Assembly (NCBI RefSeq): GCF_000217795.1
Contig: NC_015681.1
Coordinates: 1,851,244-1,915,243 of the forward strand
DNA length: 64,000 nt
Origin: Thermodesulfatator indicus DSM 15286
Lineage (GTDB): Bacteria > Desulfobacterota > Thermodesulfobacteria > Thermodesulfobacteriales > Thermodesulfatatoraceae
Direction of reading: 5' to 3'
Position numbers and translations under genes: made by a program. This document shows, in pieces, positions 62,552-64,000 of the stretch. The number at the start of each line of letters is the position of its first letter. The first letter of the stretch is position 1. The notes beneath the pieces are model-generated. The model was not told the origin of the DNA and did not search any database. It worked only from the letters and a program-made list of their open reading frames with translations.

Positions 62552-63254
62552 AATCAAGGATAGCTTGGGACTTTTCTCGATAGCGGCCAAAGGCCTCTTT
62601 GGCCAGAGAGGTTAGCTCTTTTTGGACTTCTTTTAAAGGGGGAAGAAGGGGGATATCTGGTAATAGTTCTTCAGGAGGCGTAATTTTTTTGAACTCCATT
62701 TTTTTTTCAAGTTTGGCGGTGGATTCGTCTAAAGATGTTTGTCCTAGATCAGCGTACTCCGAAGAGGAATCAAGGCTTTTTAGAAAATGCATTATTTCGC
62801 TGAGATTATATTTTTCTTTGAAGATTTCGATCTCGTGGTTGATGACCTCGGCCTCAACTTTAAGATCCTCAAGAGTTTTGTGATATTCTTTTAAGGTTTC
62901 ACATAGTTTTTCATAACAGTCTAAAAATAAATTTTTGTAACGCCCTTTGGAGGTAAAGCCTCTTAGGTGAAAACCAGAAAGAGATTCAAGAGAGGGTTCT
63001 TTTTCCTGAAAGTAGGCCTCTTTTAGACCGGTTATTTGAAGAAATCTGTTGATAAATTCTTTATCTTGATGGAGAAGAAGGTAAAGACGCCCAAAAGCTT
63101 CTTCAAGCTTAGGAATAAATTTCTTTTTGACTTCTTCTACTTTTCTAAAATAGTTTTCGGTGTCTTCTTCAATTACTCTTCTGGCGCTAAAATAGCGTTC
63201 GGCAAGGTCTCTTTTAACTTGATAGGCTAAGGCCTTGGCTACATCTTCTTCCAT
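62532..63254 (-). CDS. Unrecognised helical / coiled-coil protein, 240 residues
   Basis: I do not recognise a family. It is helical and strongly charged (EDTENYFRKVEEVKKKFIPKLEEAF, TLKEYHKTLEDLKVEAEVINHEIEIFKEKY in parts), with a basic end and no signal peptide or cysteine motif. It is cytoplasmic. It overlaps tilS by 20 bases and is divergent from cbiB. Co-transcription with tilS is likely. Confidence 0.7.
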   Translation of the reverse strand: MEEDVAKALAYQVKRDLAERYFSARRVIEEDTENYFRKVEEVKKKFIPKLEEAFGRLYLLLHQDKEFINRFLQITGLKEAYFQEKEPSLESLSGFHLRGFTSKGRYKNLFLDCYEKLCETLKEYHKTLEDLKVEAEVINHEIEIFKEKYNLSEIMHFLKSLDSSSEYADLGQTSLDESTAKLEKKMEFKKITPPEELLPDIPLLPPLKEVQKELTSLAKEAFGRYREKSQAILDYVKTHS

Positions 63255-63288
63255 GCTAATATGGTGAGTCTTTTTGGAGCAGACGTCA

Positions 63289-64000
63289 ATGGTTAATTTA
63301 CCAACACCATTAATTATATTGCTAGCCTTTGTTCTCGATTTATTATTCGCAGACCCTCAGGTGCGCTGGCATCCTGTACGTGTGATAGGTCAAGTAGCCG
63401 AATTTTTTTGTCGTTTTTTCTATTCGCTGGGAAGACTTGGCGGCCTTCTCACTTTATTGTTTACCAGCATCGTTTTTGTAGGGGGGGTGTCTTTCACCGT
63501 TTGTCTTTTTCCACCTTTGGAAATCCTTTGGCTTTATTTTTTTATAGCCCCCACTTCCCTTCAAAAAGAGGTACTGAAAGTGGCTGAAGCCTTACAAGAG
63601 AACATCTCTTTGGCCAGAAAGAGGCTTTCTTTTTTAGTGGGGAGGGAAACTAAAAACCTTGATACATCTCAATGTGTGCGGGCTGCAGTAGAAACACTTG
63701 CAGAAAATTTCACCGATGCCCTGGTAGGCCCGCTTTTCTGGTATATGGTGGGCGGTATTTATGGGGTAGCCTTTTACAAAGTTTGTGAGACTCTTGATTC
63801 CATGTATGGTTACAAGACCAAAAAGTGGCTTAGATTCGGCTACTTCTCCGCTAAGTTTGACGATATTCTTAATTTTTTGCCAGCCCGATTGGCAGGCCTT
63901 TTTATTGTATTAGCTTCAGGTCTTACAGGGCAAAATTTATGGCGAGCTTTTAGGACCATGCTGGCTGATGCTCATAAACATGATTCCCCTAATTCGGGCT
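63289..64000 (+). CDS. cbiB: Adenosylcobinamide-phosphate synthase CbiB/CobD (5' part, cut by window end)
   Basis: 237 codons are visible from the ATG at 63289 (GGAG 9 bases upstream). An integral membrane enzyme that attaches aminopropanol to adenosylcobyric acid. Motifs: LDLLFADPQVRWHPVRVIGQ near the N-terminus (family D-x-x-x-G/A-D-P-x-x-x-x-H-P-V-R), ARKRLSFLVGRETKNLDTSQCVRAAVETLAENFTDALVGPLFWY in parts, and DSMYGYKTKKW near residue 180. The window ends at HKHDSPNSG, the start of the conserved A-x-x-D-x-x-x-H-x-S-P-N-S-G region. Divergent from the tilS group. Confidence 0.95.
   Translation, partial: MVNLPTPLIILLAFVLDLLFADPQVRWHPVRVIGQVAEFFCRFFYSLGRLGGLLTLLFTSIVFVGGVSFTVCLFPPLEILWLYFFIAPTSLQKEVLKVAEALQENISLARKRLSFLVGRETKNLDTSQCVRAAVETLAENFTDALVGPLFWYMVGGIYGVAFYKVCETLDSMYGYKTKKWLRFGYFSAKFDDILNFLPARLAGLFIVLASGLTGQNLWRAFRTMLADAHKHDSPNSG

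Overview
The window looks like a chromosomal segment of a thermophilic, hydrogen- and formate-using anaerobe of the Thermodesulfobacteria / Desulfobacterota type. This is an inference from gene content: an Mvh-type [NiFe] hydrogenase with selenocysteine, a selenocysteine formate dehydrogenase of the Fdn type, a very large set of multiheme c-type cytochromes, a non-suicidal Thi4, sigma-54 regulation of flagella, and a dispersed GC-rich palindromic repeat between many genes. No rRNA, tRNA or CRISPR array was seen.

Layout. 1-3720: end of a probable HdrB gene, then mvhD (in-frame UGA), mvhG, mvhA, a strong terminator and a hydrogenase maturation protease; an unknown 240-residue gene follows. 4716-8037 (minus): two OmcS/OmcE-like multiheme cytochromes and an NHL beta-propeller. 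8431-24202 (plus): a tightly overlapping, very AT-rich operon with an outer-membrane beta-barrel, three CsgG-like proteins (two of them lipoproteins), a parvulin-type chaperone, a 26-heme lipoprotein, a 16-heme cytochrome, an NHL propeller, a third OmcS-like cytochrome, an 8-heme cytochrome, a YVTN propeller, a 5-heme cytochrome and a HAMP membrane protein. 24254-24379 is a decayed cytochrome tail. 24535-26255 (minus): nadC-thi4. 26356-38110 (plus): an NtrC-type regulator, a sigma-54 promoter, a TPR protein, a second sigma-54 activator and flgBC-fliEFGHIJ plus a MotE-like gene. 38181-45900 (minus): polyferredoxin, TorD-like chaperone, small Tat protein, fdhABC and a MobB-like protein. 46445-52113: a disrupted OB-fold gene, a CDF transporter, leuS and icd. 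52528-58072: slipin, then a ZraSR-like two-component region with its own sigma-54 promoter. 58500-64000: DUF1614, tsaE, nnr, tilS, a coiled-coil protein and the start of cbiB.

How it may work together. H2 oxidation by MvhADG (with Hdr) and periplasmic formate oxidation by FdhABC supply electrons. The 4.7-24.2 kb block has what would be needed to carry electrons outward: a porin-like barrel, periplasmic or outer-membrane cytochromes with many hemes, and three secreted cytochromes resembling the subunits of Geobacter cytochrome nanowires. The CsgG-like proteins and the parvulin chaperone sit where an export and assembly apparatus would be expected. I consider this block the most interesting system in the window: a candidate extracellular cytochrome filament and its dedicated assembly machinery. 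This is inferred from gene content and motifs; no search was possible.

Mobile and repetitive DNA: about ten copies of a palindromic repeat, two elements with roughly 17-bp terminal inverted repeats, one repeat copy inside the 5' part of an ORF, and one gene with an in-frame amber codon.
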